This document shows positions 1 to 6,181 of a DNA stretch of 50,864 nucleotides, piece by piece; position 1 is the stretch's first letter; the number at the start of each line of letters is the position of its first letter. Source of the DNA: a virus. The notes under the pieces are model-generated. The model saw nothing but the letters and a program-made list of their open reading frames with translations, did not search any database and was not told the origin of the DNA. The stretch covers positions 1 through 50,864 of IMG/VR virus record IMGVR_UViG_3300001593_000006; one strand, 5' to 3'. A program made the translations under genes and the position numbers.

Positions 1-1
1 C

Positions 2-106
2 GGGGCCGACCTGTACGGGGCCAACCTGTCCAGGGCCAACCTGTCCGGGGCCGACCTGTCCGGGGCCAACCTGTCCGGGGCCAACCTGTCCGGGGCCACT
101 TACAGC
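2..106 (+). repeat. Tandem 15-bp repeats encoding pentapeptides
   Basis: Seven near-identical 15-bp units built on ggggccaacctgtcc, differing mainly at aac/gac and tac/tcc. Codon choice is almost identical between units, which suggests recent amplification or gene conversion rather than old divergence. The array probably continues to the left of the window. Confidence 0.8.
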
Positions 107-166
107 CAGGGCACTCTCTGGCCCGCGAACTTCGATTTCTCAAGCAAAGGGGCGGTGAAGATATGA
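2..166 (+). CDS. Pentapeptide-repeat protein, 5' end cut off by the window
   Basis: The frame is open from the first base and ends at TGA 164-166. It reads repeated A(N/D)LSG/A(N/D)LYG units, the pentapeptide-repeat signature, followed by a non-repetitive tail ending SSKGAVKI. Such repeats fold into a right-handed quadrilateral beta helix. Known members range from DNA-mimicking gyrase protectors to structural adhesins. Only about 54 residues are visible, so the function and the N-terminus are unknown. The stop overlaps the next start as ATGA, which puts it in the same operon as the genes to the right. Confidence 0.75.
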   Translation, partial: GADLYGANLSRANLSGADLSGANLSGANLSGATYSQGTLWPANFDFSSKGAVKI

Positions 167-318
167 CCGCCGCCGAACTCACCCTCCACCTGCCAATCTG
201 GCTCCCCTTCGCCTTCCTGACCCCCGCAGCCTTCTGGGCCGGCTACCCCCTCTATATCCGCCCCCACGTCGTCCACTGGCGCAAGAGGCGCAGGAACGCG
301 CGGAGGTTGGGGATATGA
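163..318 (+). CDS. Small single-helix membrane protein (51 aa)
   Basis: ATG 163 overlaps the preceding stop and the ORF ends at TGA 316-318, overlapping the next ATG. The product starts [19 protein letters not shown]. It has one hydrophobic stretch around residues 10-32 and then a very basic tail ([10 protein letters not shown]), so an N-out/C-in inner-membrane peptide is likely by the positive-inside rule. I know no family for it. Tight coupling on both sides supports that it is translated. Confidence 0.6.
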   Translation: MTAAELTLHLPIWLPFAFLTPAAFWAGYPLYIRPHVVHWRKRRRNARRLGI

Positions 319-647
319 GCGACGTCATGCTTGCCCTCGTTATGACGAGCTGCCAGCCCGTCGTTAGGGCCGAAGACAGCCTGGAAGATCGGTTCCGGGC
401 CGCCATGAAGGAAGCCTCCAACCACTGGATGGTGCTGGACCGGGACGTGCAGTTCCGAGGTGCCATCGGTGCCGTGTACTCTGCGGCATCCGAACCCGAG
501 AAGGCGCGGATCGACGTGGAACTAAAAGCGATGAAGGCCTTGAACGCCCTGCTAAGCGGCGTCCCCATCAACTTTGACGCGCTAGAACTCCCCCCTGATG
601 AGGAGCGGCTCGGCCTAATCAGGATGTGGCAGGAGGTGATCGCATGA
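315..647 (+). CDS. Hypothetical protein (110 aa)
   Basis: ATG 315 overlaps the upstream TGA and the stop overlaps the next ATG at 644. The product is mostly helical and charged (EDSLEDRFRAAMKEA, EKARIDVELKAMKALNALL) with no motif I recognise. The first residues ([21 protein letters not shown]) are mildly hydrophobic and contain a Cys in a loosely lipobox-like context, but the segment is short and lacks basic residues, so secretion is not claimed. Confidence 0.6.
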   Translation: MSDVMLALVMTSCQPVVRAEDSLEDRFRAAMKEASNHWMVLDRDVQFRGAIGAVYSAASEPEKARIDVELKAMKALNALLSGVPINFDALELPPDEERLGLIRMWQEVIA

Positions 648-1564
648 TCCGTCGCCCGTCTCGCGGTGTCACCTCCATCGAGGTTCTGACCCTGCTAGCC
701 CTGATCGCGGTCGTGGTGGTCATCATCGTTATCGCCTTCGGCGGCACCTCCTGGGCCGGTGGCCTGTCGCACCAGCCATGCCCAACGACCGTCCCGACCA
801 CCCTGGTCCTGACCACTACGACGGAGGTATCAACATCAACCTCGACTACAACTCCAAGTACAACACTTGGCGTGTCCCCTACGACGGTTGCTATGACGAG
901 TACGACTTCGCCCCCAGTCGCGCCACCACCCACGAACTTCCCTCTGTATCCGCCTCCTGTGACGACGACGCTCGGCCCGACGGTTACGATCCCTCGACTG
1001 GTGACCACGACCTCACAGAGCCCCACAAGCACCTCTCAGACAACGTTAGGGACGACCACGACGCTGGCCCTCACTACGACCGTGGCCCCGACGACAACGA
1101 TCACCGAGAGAGGGGTGCCCACAACGCAACCACGCAGCCAGACGTCGCTGTCCCCTCTCTCGGCCTCCACCACAACGACTGTGGGAAAGCAGGGTATGAA
1201 ATACCCCCCGATCCCACACCCCACCACAACCGCGGCTCCGTCGCCTACCACGACGACGGCTCCCAAGCCGGTAGGGAGTGCAACGACCCAGGGGCCTCCG
1301 GCTACCCGGCCCCTGGTAACCACCACCACTCGGCCGGAAGTCACGACTCTCGGACCAAAGCCGCAGGTCACGACCACAACGGTGCCCGTAATTCCAAATA
1401 CGCATTACGCATCGACCACCACCACGACGGTCCCTGTGGCCGCGGTACTCGCGTACACCGGCAGTGACTCAACCGAGATCGCAAGCTGGGGCGTGGCCCT
1501 CGTCCTTGTCGGCATGTTCTTGGTGGTGCTCAGCGCTGGACGTAGGGGGAGGCACGCGCGGTGA
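644..1564 (+). CDS. Thr-rich surface protein with prepilin-like N-terminus and LAXTG sorting signal
   Basis: The start at ATG 644 is chosen because AGGAGG lies at 631-636 and the ATG overlaps the previous TGA; a GTG at 626 has no such support. Residues 3-13 read RRPSRGVTSIE followed by about 20 hydrophobic residues. This matches the type IV prepilin pattern (cut after Gly8, Glu at +5). Residues of about 50-260 form a Thr/Pro/Ser-rich stalk with many TTTT runs. The C-terminus has LAYTG (residues 269-273), a hydrophobic helix and RRGRHAR, the layout of an actinobacterial class E sortase substrate (LAXTG). Inference: a protein displayed on the host surface. The N-terminus could also be an ordinary signal anchor. 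No sortase or prepilin peptidase gene is in the window, so host enzymes would be needed. Confidence 0.7.
   Translation: MIRRPSRGVTSIEVLTLLALIAVVVVIIVIAFGGTSWAGGLSHQPCPTTVPTTLVLTTTTEVSTSTSTTTPSTTLGVSPTTVAMTSTTSPPVAPPPTNFPLYPPPVTTTLGPTVTIPRLVTTTSQSPTSTSQTTLGTTTTLALTTTVAPTTTITERGVPTTQPRSQTSLSPLSASTTTTVGKQGMKYPPIPHPTTTAAPSPTTTTAPKPVGSATTQGPPATRPLVTTTTRPEVTTLGPKPQVTTTTVPVIPNTHYASTTTTTVPVAAVLAYTGSDSTEIASWGVALVLVGMFLVVLSAGRRGRHAR
1541..1564 (+). repeat. 24-bp coupling repeat, copy 1
   Basis: Identical over 24 bases to 2127-2150. It encodes the protein tail GRRGRHAR, supplies a GGGGGAGG ribosome-binding site and ends in the GTGA overlap that starts the next gene. A shorter related copy ending gcacgcgcg-ATGA lies at 1861-1881. 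Confidence 0.85.
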
Positions 1565-1881
1565 TCTGCGACGCGAAGATCCGTCCGTTCACGGACGACA
1601 CCGAACTCACCTGCGAGTGCCCCCACGTTGACGAGTTGGACGGGTCGTCTGAGCACCACTCAACCCTGCGGGACTACGCGTTCCCCGGTTCAGCGACGAC
1701 GATCTACGCGTTCCCCGGTTCAGCGACGACGATCTACTGGGCCGAGGACGACCGCCGTAATTTTCGCGGCGAGTACCCAGGCCGATGCGACGCAGCTACG
1801 CCCACTTGGCCTGACGGTTTGCCGGGGGAGACTCGCCCCTGTGTGCTGCCGGCTGGTCATCGAGGGGGGCACGCGCGATGA
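1561..1881 (+). CDS. Small Cys/His protein with a duplicated 10-residue segment (106 aa)
   Basis: GTG 1561 overlaps the upstream TGA and follows a strong GGGGGAGG site. The protein carries scattered Cys (CDAK, CECPH) and a C-terminal CVLPAGHRGGH motif. Similar C-LP-GH-G-H motifs occur in many small actinobacterial and actinophage proteins and are thought to bind zinc. The segment YAFPGSATTI is duplicated in tandem. No function can be assigned. The stop overlaps ATG 1878. Confidence 0.65.
   Translation: MICDAKIRPFTDDTELTCECPHVDELDGSSEHHSTLRDYAFPGSATTIYAFPGSATTIYWAEDDRRNFRGEYPGRCDAATPTWPDGLPGETRPCVLPAGHRGGHAR
1675..1734 (+). repeat. Perfect 30-bp tandem duplication
   Basis: Two exact copies, 1675-1704 and 1705-1734, each starting tacgcgttccccgg. 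They are in frame and add ten residues. Zero divergence implies a very recent duplication, or an assembly artefact. Confidence 0.9.
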
Positions 1882-2150
1882 GCAATCTCGGGAAAGTTCG
1901 GGTGGTTGACTTCCTGGGTCGTGCTCGCTACGTTGATCCGTTCGTAAAGATCGAGGACATTGGGAAGCAGCCCGACGCTATTGAGCTAGCGGCTCAGGCC
2001 TTGGAGTGGACGGCGGTCATGGAGGCCCTGGTAGTGATCCACGGCAAGCACCGCGCTGCCAAGAGGCTGGCCGAGATGGGATGCCCGATCCGGTTCCACG
2101 GGGAGGACACGGTTATCGTCCGGGGGCGTAGGGGGAGGCACGCGCGGTGA
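1878..2150 (+). CDS. Hypothetical protein (90 aa)
   Basis: ATG 1878 overlaps the previous stop. The product begins MSNLGKVRVVDFLGRARYVDPF, is soluble and of mixed charge, and ends in the same GRRGRHAR tail as the surface protein at 644-1564 because it carries the second copy of the 24-bp coupling repeat. No family recognised. Confidence 0.6.
   Translation: MSNLGKVRVVDFLGRARYVDPFVKIEDIGKQPDAIELAAQALEWTAVMEALVVIHGKHRAAKRLAEMGCPIRFHGEDTVIVRGRRGRHAR
2127..2150 (+). repeat. 24-bp coupling repeat, copy 2
   Basis: Exact copy of 1541-1564. As there, it encodes a protein tail, provides the ribosome-binding site and carries the GTGA start of the next gene. Confidence 0.85.
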
Positions 2151-2593
2151 GCGCCGATCCGATTGGTATGTGGGTGGGTACCACGGACGCCTACGACACG
2201 GTGGACTGCTGTCACCTCCCACGCGTCCCTGAACCTGGCGAGGGGATCACCTACATCTGCCCCCGAGGTCACCGCTGGGAGTTCCGTCCGAACCCAGCCC
2301 CGAGGAGCTTCATGGCCGAACTTACGACCGTTCGGTACGCGCACGGTCAACCGGTCGGGCGTTGGGCCACCCTTGACCGCTGGCGGCGTTCCCTGCCCTT
2401 GTGTTGGTGGTTGCTCTACGACGCCTTGGTCGGGGTCGCCCTCCTCTTGGCTTGGTGGCACCCTTGGGCCGCCCTCATTGTTGGAATCCCGTGGCTGGGC
2501 ATAGCGGCGTTCATCGACCTGATTGAGTACATGGTGAAGTCGGGTCGGGCTAGCGAGCGAGGAAGCGACCACGAGAGGAGGGAACGAGGATGA
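2147..2593 (+). CDS. Membrane protein with N-terminal Cys/His segment (148 aa)
   Basis: GTG 2147 overlaps the previous stop and follows GGGGGAGG. Residues of about 20-47 contain CC and ICPRGHRWEF, resembling half of a zinc ribbon. Two hydrophobic helices follow at about residues 84-104 and 106-128 (LPLCWWLLYDALVGVALLLAWW; HPWAALIVGIPWLGIAAFI), then a basic/acidic tail. It is a predicted two-pass membrane protein with a small cytoplasmic domain. Role unknown. Confidence 0.6.
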   Translation: MSADPIGMWVGTTDAYDTVDCCHLPRVPEPGEGITYICPRGHRWEFRPNPAPRSFMAELTTVRYAHGQPVGRWATLDRWRRSLPLCWWLLYDALVGVALLLAWWHPWAALIVGIPWLGIAAFIDLIEYMVKSGRASERGSDHERRERG

Positions 2594-2709
2594 ACCGTCA
2601 GTCCGTGCTCACGGTACGCAATGACCTGGAACTGCCGAGGCTCTGCGGGATGATCGCCGCAACCCTGGGGGCTCTGAGCACTCGTTCCTTCCTTTGGTGG
2701 CCGTCGTGA
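2590..2709 (+). CDS. Short hypothetical protein (39 aa)
   Basis: ATG 2590 overlaps the stop of the previous gene (ATGA) and the TGA at 2707-2709 overlaps GTG 2706, the likely WhiB start. The product starts MNRQSVLTVRNDLELPRLCG and has a weakly hydrophobic second half. Only the coupling on both sides supports it. It may act mainly as a translational bridge. Confidence 0.4.
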   Translation: MNRQSVLTVRNDLELPRLCGMIAATLGALSTRSFLWWPS

Positions 2710-3041
2710 CCTGGACGACTGGTGTCCCCCAGCTCGGCCGCCTTGCCTTTGAACTAGCGCCCGAGGTTTGGATGGCCTCGGCTCCTTGCCGTGGACGTAC
2801 CGAGCCCTTTTTTGAACACGACGGGATCGACTTCCCGCGTGCAGCGTCCCAACACCGCGTCACGTACCCCGAGGCGCGTCGCATCTGTTCCACCTGTCCC
2901 TTCACGGGCCTCGACGGCCCCTGTCTCGCGTACGCTCTTGAGTCCCACGCTGATTGGGGTGTATGGGGGGGTCTAGATCCGGTTGAACGTCGCCAGCTTG
3001 TGCGAGAGCGCGAGCGCCGAGGGAACCGGGTGAGCGCATGA
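2706..3041 (+). CDS. WhiB-family Fe-S transcriptional regulator
   Basis: WhiB proteins are actinobacterial 4Fe-4S proteins that bind the principal sigma factor and redirect transcription. Visible here are the four ligands Cys28 (APCRG), Cys61 and Cys64 (CSTC) and Cys73 (GPCLAYAL), followed by the diagnostic turn GVWGGL (about residues 85-90) and a basic tail (RERERRGNRVSA) suited to DNA contact. The 111-residue length fits the family. GTG 2706 (GTGA overlap) is preferred; GTG 2697 and TTG 2694 are alternatives. Phage WhiB proteins such as WhiBTM4 can inhibit host WhiB2 and block septation, so host takeover or phage gene control are both reasonable roles. Confidence 0.9.
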   Translation: MTWTTGVPQLGRLAFELAPEVWMASAPCRGRTEPFFEHDGIDFPRAASQHRVTYPEARRICSTCPFTGLDGPCLAYALESHADWGVWGGLDPVERRQLVRERERRGNRVSA

Positions 3042-3754
3042 CTTGGATGGCTGGCCGCCTTTTGGGTTTCGATACGGAAACGAGCGGAGTCTCTGTCACG
3101 ACCGATGTGCCTGTGGCCTTTGCCCTGGTCGCCGTGGACAACGAGAAGGTCGTCAAGGTCCGCCATGGGCTCATTGACGCTGGCCGGGAGATCCCCGTTG
3201 AGGCAACCGCGGTCCACGGTATTACCACCGATGACATACGTGCCCGCGGCGGTTCATTAGAAGCGTCCCTCAAGGGGATCACCGACACCATCAACCAGTC
3301 CGTGACCATGGGCATCCCGATTGTCGGTAGCAACTGTGTCTTTGACCTCAGCCTAGTCAATGAGTGCTATCGGCGCGTGTTCGGCTACCCGTGGATCGGC
3401 GACGGCTGGGCAGGCAGAGTCATTGACGTGCTGGTCCTTGACCGGCACTGCGACAAGTTCAGGAAGGGCTCGAGAAAACTCACCGCCCTGGCCGAGCACT
3501 ACAGCGTGAAGCTGGAGAACGCCCACACCGCGCGCTCCGACGCCGAAGCTGCCGTCCGTATTGCCATCGCCATTGGCAGAATCTTTCCCGAAGTAGGCAA
3601 CGCCGACCCCGAACTGCTTACGCTGCTTTCCCAGAAGTGGCACCAGGAGTGGTTCGACAATTACGCGGACTACCTCCGCAAACAGGGCAAGGACGCCCTG
3701 GACCCCGCCGACCGCGACTGGCCAGTCCGAGGGCTGACCAAGGTCGCACTATGA
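3038..3754 (+). CDS. DnaQ-like 3'-5' exonuclease (DEDDh)
   Basis: Exonuclease motif I is LLGFDTETSG (Asp12, Glu14). Motif II is VGSNCVFDLSLVN. Motif III is HTARSDAEAA, which carries the His and Asp of the DEDDh class. The domain fills most of the 238 residues, as in stand-alone epsilon-type exonucleases, and the VHGIT segment is typical of that group. ATG 3038 overlaps the WhiB stop. It may trim ends or proofread during phage replication; no polymerase gene is in the window to pair it with. Confidence 0.88.
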   Translation: MTWMAGRLLGFDTETSGVSVTTDVPVAFALVAVDNEKVVKVRHGLIDAGREIPVEATAVHGITTDDIRARGGSLEASLKGITDTINQSVTMGIPIVGSNCVFDLSLVNECYRRVFGYPWIGDGWAGRVIDVLVLDRHCDKFRKGSRKLTALAEHYSVKLENAHTARSDAEAAVRIAIAIGRIFPEVGNADPELLTLLSQKWHQEWFDNYADYLRKQGKDALDPADRDWPVRGLTKVAL

Positions 3755-3861
3755 AGCGAAAGAGAGATGACCATGACCCCCACTACCGCGACACACCTGA
3801 ACGCCCCAAGAGGGGGTCGCGCCATCTTCAATGGGTGCTGGCAAATGGGAGGCGGGAGTGA
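3751..3861 (+). CDS. Short basic protein (36 aa)
   Basis: ATG 3751 overlaps the exonuclease stop (ATGA) and TGA 3859-3861 overlaps GTG 3858. The product, starting MKRKRDDHDPHYRDTPERPK, is very basic and has no motif. It is in the same frame as the Rpf-like ORF downstream and is separated from it only by this TGA, so stop readthrough would fuse the two. That is noted as a possibility only. Confidence 0.4.
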   Translation: MKRKRDDHDPHYRDTPERPKRGSRHLQWVLANGRRE

Positions 3862-4211
3862 GCACTGAGGCGTTGGGGGGCGCTGACGCTAGCAGCTCTA
3901 GCGGTGACGCCCTCGGCAACATTGACATCTGTGAACGCTGTGGCCAAGAGAACGATTGTGCTTGTGGAGTTTGTTGGGCCTGCCACTCCAAGGCTGGGGC
4001 CGATCGAGCTGCCGCCACCCCTGAGCCATCACCCCCTGATGGTTGGATCGACTACGACCCGGACGCGTACCACTACAAAGCCCCCGACACCTCCCACCCC
4101 TACTACCACGTCGACAACCACCTCTTTAGTGACGACGCGGAGCGTGCAGAGCGCGAGTACCGCAAGCGTCGGAGAGCAAGCCTCCGACGCGACCTCGACC
4201 AACACGCCTGA
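3858..4211 (+). CDS. Possible Cys-cluster protein overlapping the Rpf-like gene (117 aa)
   Basis: GTG 3858 overlaps the previous stop and has GGGAGG at 3847-3852. Residues of about 25-42 hold CERCGQENDCACGVCWACH, a plausible zinc cluster, and the C-terminus is a charged helix (DDAERAEREYRKRRRASL). Third codon positions in this frame are strongly G/C, as expected for coding DNA here. It overlaps the Rpf-like ORF in another frame for about 300 bases. The Tyr/Asp/His-rich middle is what a Thr-rich frame produces when read one base off, so part of this protein could be a shadow. Confidence 0.45.
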   Translation: MSTEALGGADASSSSGDALGNIDICERCGQENDCACGVCWACHSKAGADRAAATPEPSPPDGWIDYDPDAYHYKAPDTSHPYYHVDNHLFSDDAERAEREYRKRRRASLRRDLDQHA

Positions 4212-4452
4212 CTGGAGCTGCATCCGAAATGCCGAAAGCCACGACGACTACAGCTCAGGGGGGGACGAACCATATGGGGGCGCGTACCAGTTCAGCGTCT
4301 CGACCTGGCAGTCTCTCGGCTTCGCTGGCGTCCCTAACGAGGCGGCTCCGGTGACCCAGGACCAAGCCGCTCTGGCTCTGTACGCCTACGACCTGAGGGC
4401 GTTCGGCAATCCATGGGAGGCGTGGCAGACAGCCCCGCTGTGTGGGCTATGA
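3904..4452 (+). CDS. Secreted Rpf/transglycosylase-like protein
   Basis: The last 80 residues (DWSCIRNAESHDDYSSGG to APLCGL) have the resuscitation-promoting-factor/transglycosylase-like fold: W-C-I-x-x-x-E with the catalytic Glu, GGAYQFSVSTWQSLG, and a closing Cys. A Thr/Pro-rich linker of about 50 residues precedes it. The first standard start is GTG 3904. However, the frame is open from 3862 and reads RRWGALTLAALAVTPSA just upstream, an excellent signal peptide, if CTG 3865 (with GGGAG 6 bases before) is the true start. The domain cleaves peptidoglycan glycan strands. A role in entry, exit or wall remodelling is inferred. The stop overlaps the RusA start. Confidence 0.8.
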   Translation: MTPSATLTSVNAVAKRTIVLVEFVGPATPRLGPIELPPPLSHHPLMVGSTTTRTRTTTKPPTPPTPTTTSTTTSLVTTRSVQSASTASVGEQASDATSTNTPDWSCIRNAESHDDYSSGGDEPYGGAYQFSVSTWQSLGFAGVPNEAAPVTQDQAALALYAYDLRAFGNPWEAWQTAPLCGL

Positions 4453-4940
4453 GCGGTTGGGGCTTCTCGGTCATAGGCGACCCCGCGACTCAAGGTTCCA
4501 AACGCGCATGGGTGAACCCAGCTAGTGGCCGCGCCCAGATGATCGAGCAGACCGCCCCGAAGATCAAGACGTGGCGCGGCGACATCAAAGACGCTGCCCC
4601 CTCAGGGCCCTGCTTAGACGGCCCTGTGGCCATGCACGTCGTGTTCACCCTTCGCCGGCCTAAGAGCGCCCGTAAGACCGATCTGGCGCCCTGTAAGACG
4701 CCCGATTGCGACAAGCTCCTCAGAGGCCTGTTAGACCCGATCGTCCAGTGCGGGCTCTTGGCCGACGATGCTCGGGTGGTGGAGTTCACGCGGCTCGCGA
4801 AGGTGTGGAGTGGCTACGACCGCGACGCCCTCAACACTCCCGGCGTCTTGGTCGCCGCCGTCGAAATGGAGGGCAACTGGGGCATAGAGCTGTACGAGTT
4901 CGTGCTCGCTCTACGCCCATCGCAGCAACAAGTAAGCTAG
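4449..4940 (+). CDS. rusA: RusA-like Holliday junction resolvase
   Basis: RusA dimers cut four-way DNA junctions using conserved Asp residues. Here PDCDKLLRGLLDPI and GLLADDARVVEF carry the expected Asp pattern (D-x-D-N/K-L...L-D-x-L...D-D-x-x-V). The N-terminal part (GDPATQGSKRAWV) matches the RusA beta strand with a G-x-x-x-x-K motif. The length of 163 aa is a little above the usual 120-140. ATG 4449 (ATGA) is chosen over the upstream GTG 4413. With the RuvB-like motor on the other strand it may form a phage branch-migration/resolution set. Confidence 0.88.
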   Translation: MSGWGFSVIGDPATQGSKRAWVNPASGRAQMIEQTAPKIKTWRGDIKDAAPSGPCLDGPVAMHVVFTLRRPKSARKTDLAPCKTPDCDKLLRGLLDPIVQCGLLADDARVVEFTRLAKVWSGYDRDALNTPGVLVAAVEMEGNWGIELYEFVLALRPSQQQVS

Positions 4941-4964
4941 CTAAACCAACGAAAGGGAACGAAC

Positions 4965-5168
4965 ATGAAATTGTTTGAGTACGCAGTGTTCAAGGACGAG
5001 AAGAAGGACAAGGAAGGCAACGTCATCGACGGCGCGACGGTCCTGGTACCGCCCACGACCGTCCTGGCCAACGACGACAAGCAAGTAGGCATCCGCGCCG
5101 CGAAGGCGATCCCCGAAAAAGACATGGATGACTTGGATCGTATCCAGGTCGTGGTGCGCCCTTTCTGA
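4965..5168 (+). CDS. Hypothetical protein (67 aa)
   Basis: ATG 4965 follows aaagggaacgaac, the same 13 bases that precede ATG 34771, so this is a recurrent ribosome-binding leader (GAAAGG core). The product, starting MKLFEYAVFKDEKKDKEG, is small and soluble with a strand-rich pattern. No family recognised. Confidence 0.65.
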   Translation: MKLFEYAVFKDEKKDKEGNVIDGATVLVPPTTVLANDDKQVGIRAAKAIPEKDMDDLDRIQVVVRPF

Positions 5169-5191
5169 GAGGGCTTCCCCCGCTGGCCAGC

Positions 5192-5389
5192 GTGGAGGAA
5201 GTGCAAGCGGCCCTCGGCGCGCCGTCACTCCAAGGAGTGAGACGTCAGTTCACCAGCGGACCCGTGCCTGACGCGGTCTACTCCGAAACCCTCTACGGGG
5301 CTATTCAGTCGCCCGCTTTTTACACCAACAGCGTTGCAACCACGTCGAACAGTTACAACCTCTCGGAGTTCGTCAACACCTCAAACTGA
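5192..5389 (+). CDS. Hypothetical protein (65 aa), start uncertain
   Basis: Open frame from GTG 5192 with a product containing EEVQAALGAPSLQGVRRQF. The frame is also open upstream and reads RGLPPLAS just before, so the protein may begin earlier from a non-standard codon. No clear ribosome-binding site is seen and the second half is Ser/Thr/Asn-rich. Kept because it fills the only gap between two supported genes. Confidence 0.4.
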   Translation: MEEVQAALGAPSLQGVRRQFTSGPVPDAVYSETLYGAIQSPAFYTNSVATTSNSYNLSEFVNTSN

Positions 5390-5402
5390 AGGGAACACAC
5401 CA

Positions 5403-5858
5403 TTGGCACGCACCAAGAAGAACGTGGACGCCCCTCTCGGCCTCCACAACGGCCTACCCATCCAGCGCAAGCGCGTGAAGATAACGAACACTGGCGACGG
5501 CCTGTCCCAAGCAATGACCATCACCCCGGTCGACGTGAAGGATGGCTCGGAGCACTACATCTCCATGCGGATCAAGCACACGAGGACGTACTTCGACAAC
5601 GTGTTCAGCCAGGACGACCCGGACAACCTGATCGGCTTTGAGGAGATCCTTCAGTTCTCGGCCCAAGCCGCTGTCTTCGACGACCGCCCCGACGCGGCTG
5701 AGCAGGTCACCGCGATGGAGGAACGGCTCGAGGCCAAGGCCGCGAAGGAAGCCGCCGAGGCTGAGCGCAAGAAGCGCGAGGCAAAGGGTGAGTTCCAACT
5801 GATAAGGGGCGAGGGCGACGATGAGCCCGACGGCGAAGGTGGAGAGGACGACATCTAG
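5403..5858 (+). CDS. Hypothetical protein with acidic, coiled-coil C-terminus (151 aa)
   Basis: TTG 5403 is chosen because gaagggaacacacca precedes it, matching the recurrent AAGGGAAC leader; the longer upstream frame lacks support. Residues 1-100 look like a compact domain (LPIQRKRVKITNTGDG, SEHYISMRIKHTRTYF). Residues of about 105-130 are Glu/Ala/Lys-rich helix (RLEAKAAKEAAEAERKK), and the end is very acidic. It may bind nucleic acid or a protein partner. Function unknown. Confidence 0.65.
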   Translation: MARTKKNVDAPLGLHNGLPIQRKRVKITNTGDGLSQAMTITPVDVKDGSEHYISMRIKHTRTYFDNVFSQDDPDNLIGFEEILQFSAQAAVFDDRPDAAEQVTAMEERLEAKAAKEAAEAERKKREAKGEFQLIRGEGDDEPDGEGGEDDI

Positions 5859-5860
5859 CC

Positions 5861-6181
5861 GTGGAGCGCCTCCTAGTCAAGCCTGACCACCTGCGGCTGC
5901 TTAGCTCGGCCTACGTCGGGTGGGATGACTGCGAGTTCGGTGCGCCGGCGATCAACTGCAAGCGCCCTTACGGTAACTCCAACGTCGTGGAGGACATGGC
6001 CAGGATCTTGGGGTTCCCCATTGACGAGGAAGGCGACGTCTCTCCCGATGACACGGCCGAGCTGATCGAGCTTCACCGCCAGACGGAGGAAGTGCTCCAG
6101 ATCATCCTCACGGCTCAGTCCTTTGACGTGCTGGGCGAGTACACAAGAGAGGCGGCGTGGCACCCGTGGCACAAGAGCTAG
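5861..6181 (+). CDS. Hypothetical protein (106 aa)
   Basis: GTG 5861 starts two bases after the previous stop. The product, starting MERLLVKPDHLRLLSSAYVGW, is soluble with mixed helices and a KRPYGNSNVVEDMARILGF segment of a type common in phage small proteins. No function is assigned. Its 3' end overlaps the next ORF by 25 bases. Confidence 0.65.
   Translation: MERLLVKPDHLRLLSSAYVGWDDCEFGAPAINCKRPYGNSNVVEDMARILGFPIDEEGDVSPDDTAELIELHRQTEEVLQIILTAQSFDVLGEYTREAAWHPWHKS

Noticed and set aside
1-105. CRISPR-like array of 15-bp repeats
   Set aside because: There are no spacers and the repeats are in-frame pentapeptide codons.
778-1467. Long plus-strand frame rich in Asp, Tyr and His
   Set aside because: It is the shifted reading of the Thr-rich stalk gene. 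It has no ribosome-binding site and no recognisable domain.
3217-3226. CGGTATTACC inside the DnaQ-like gene as a fourth operator
   Set aside because: Single copy, other central base, and within codons for the conserved VHGITT segment; likely chance.
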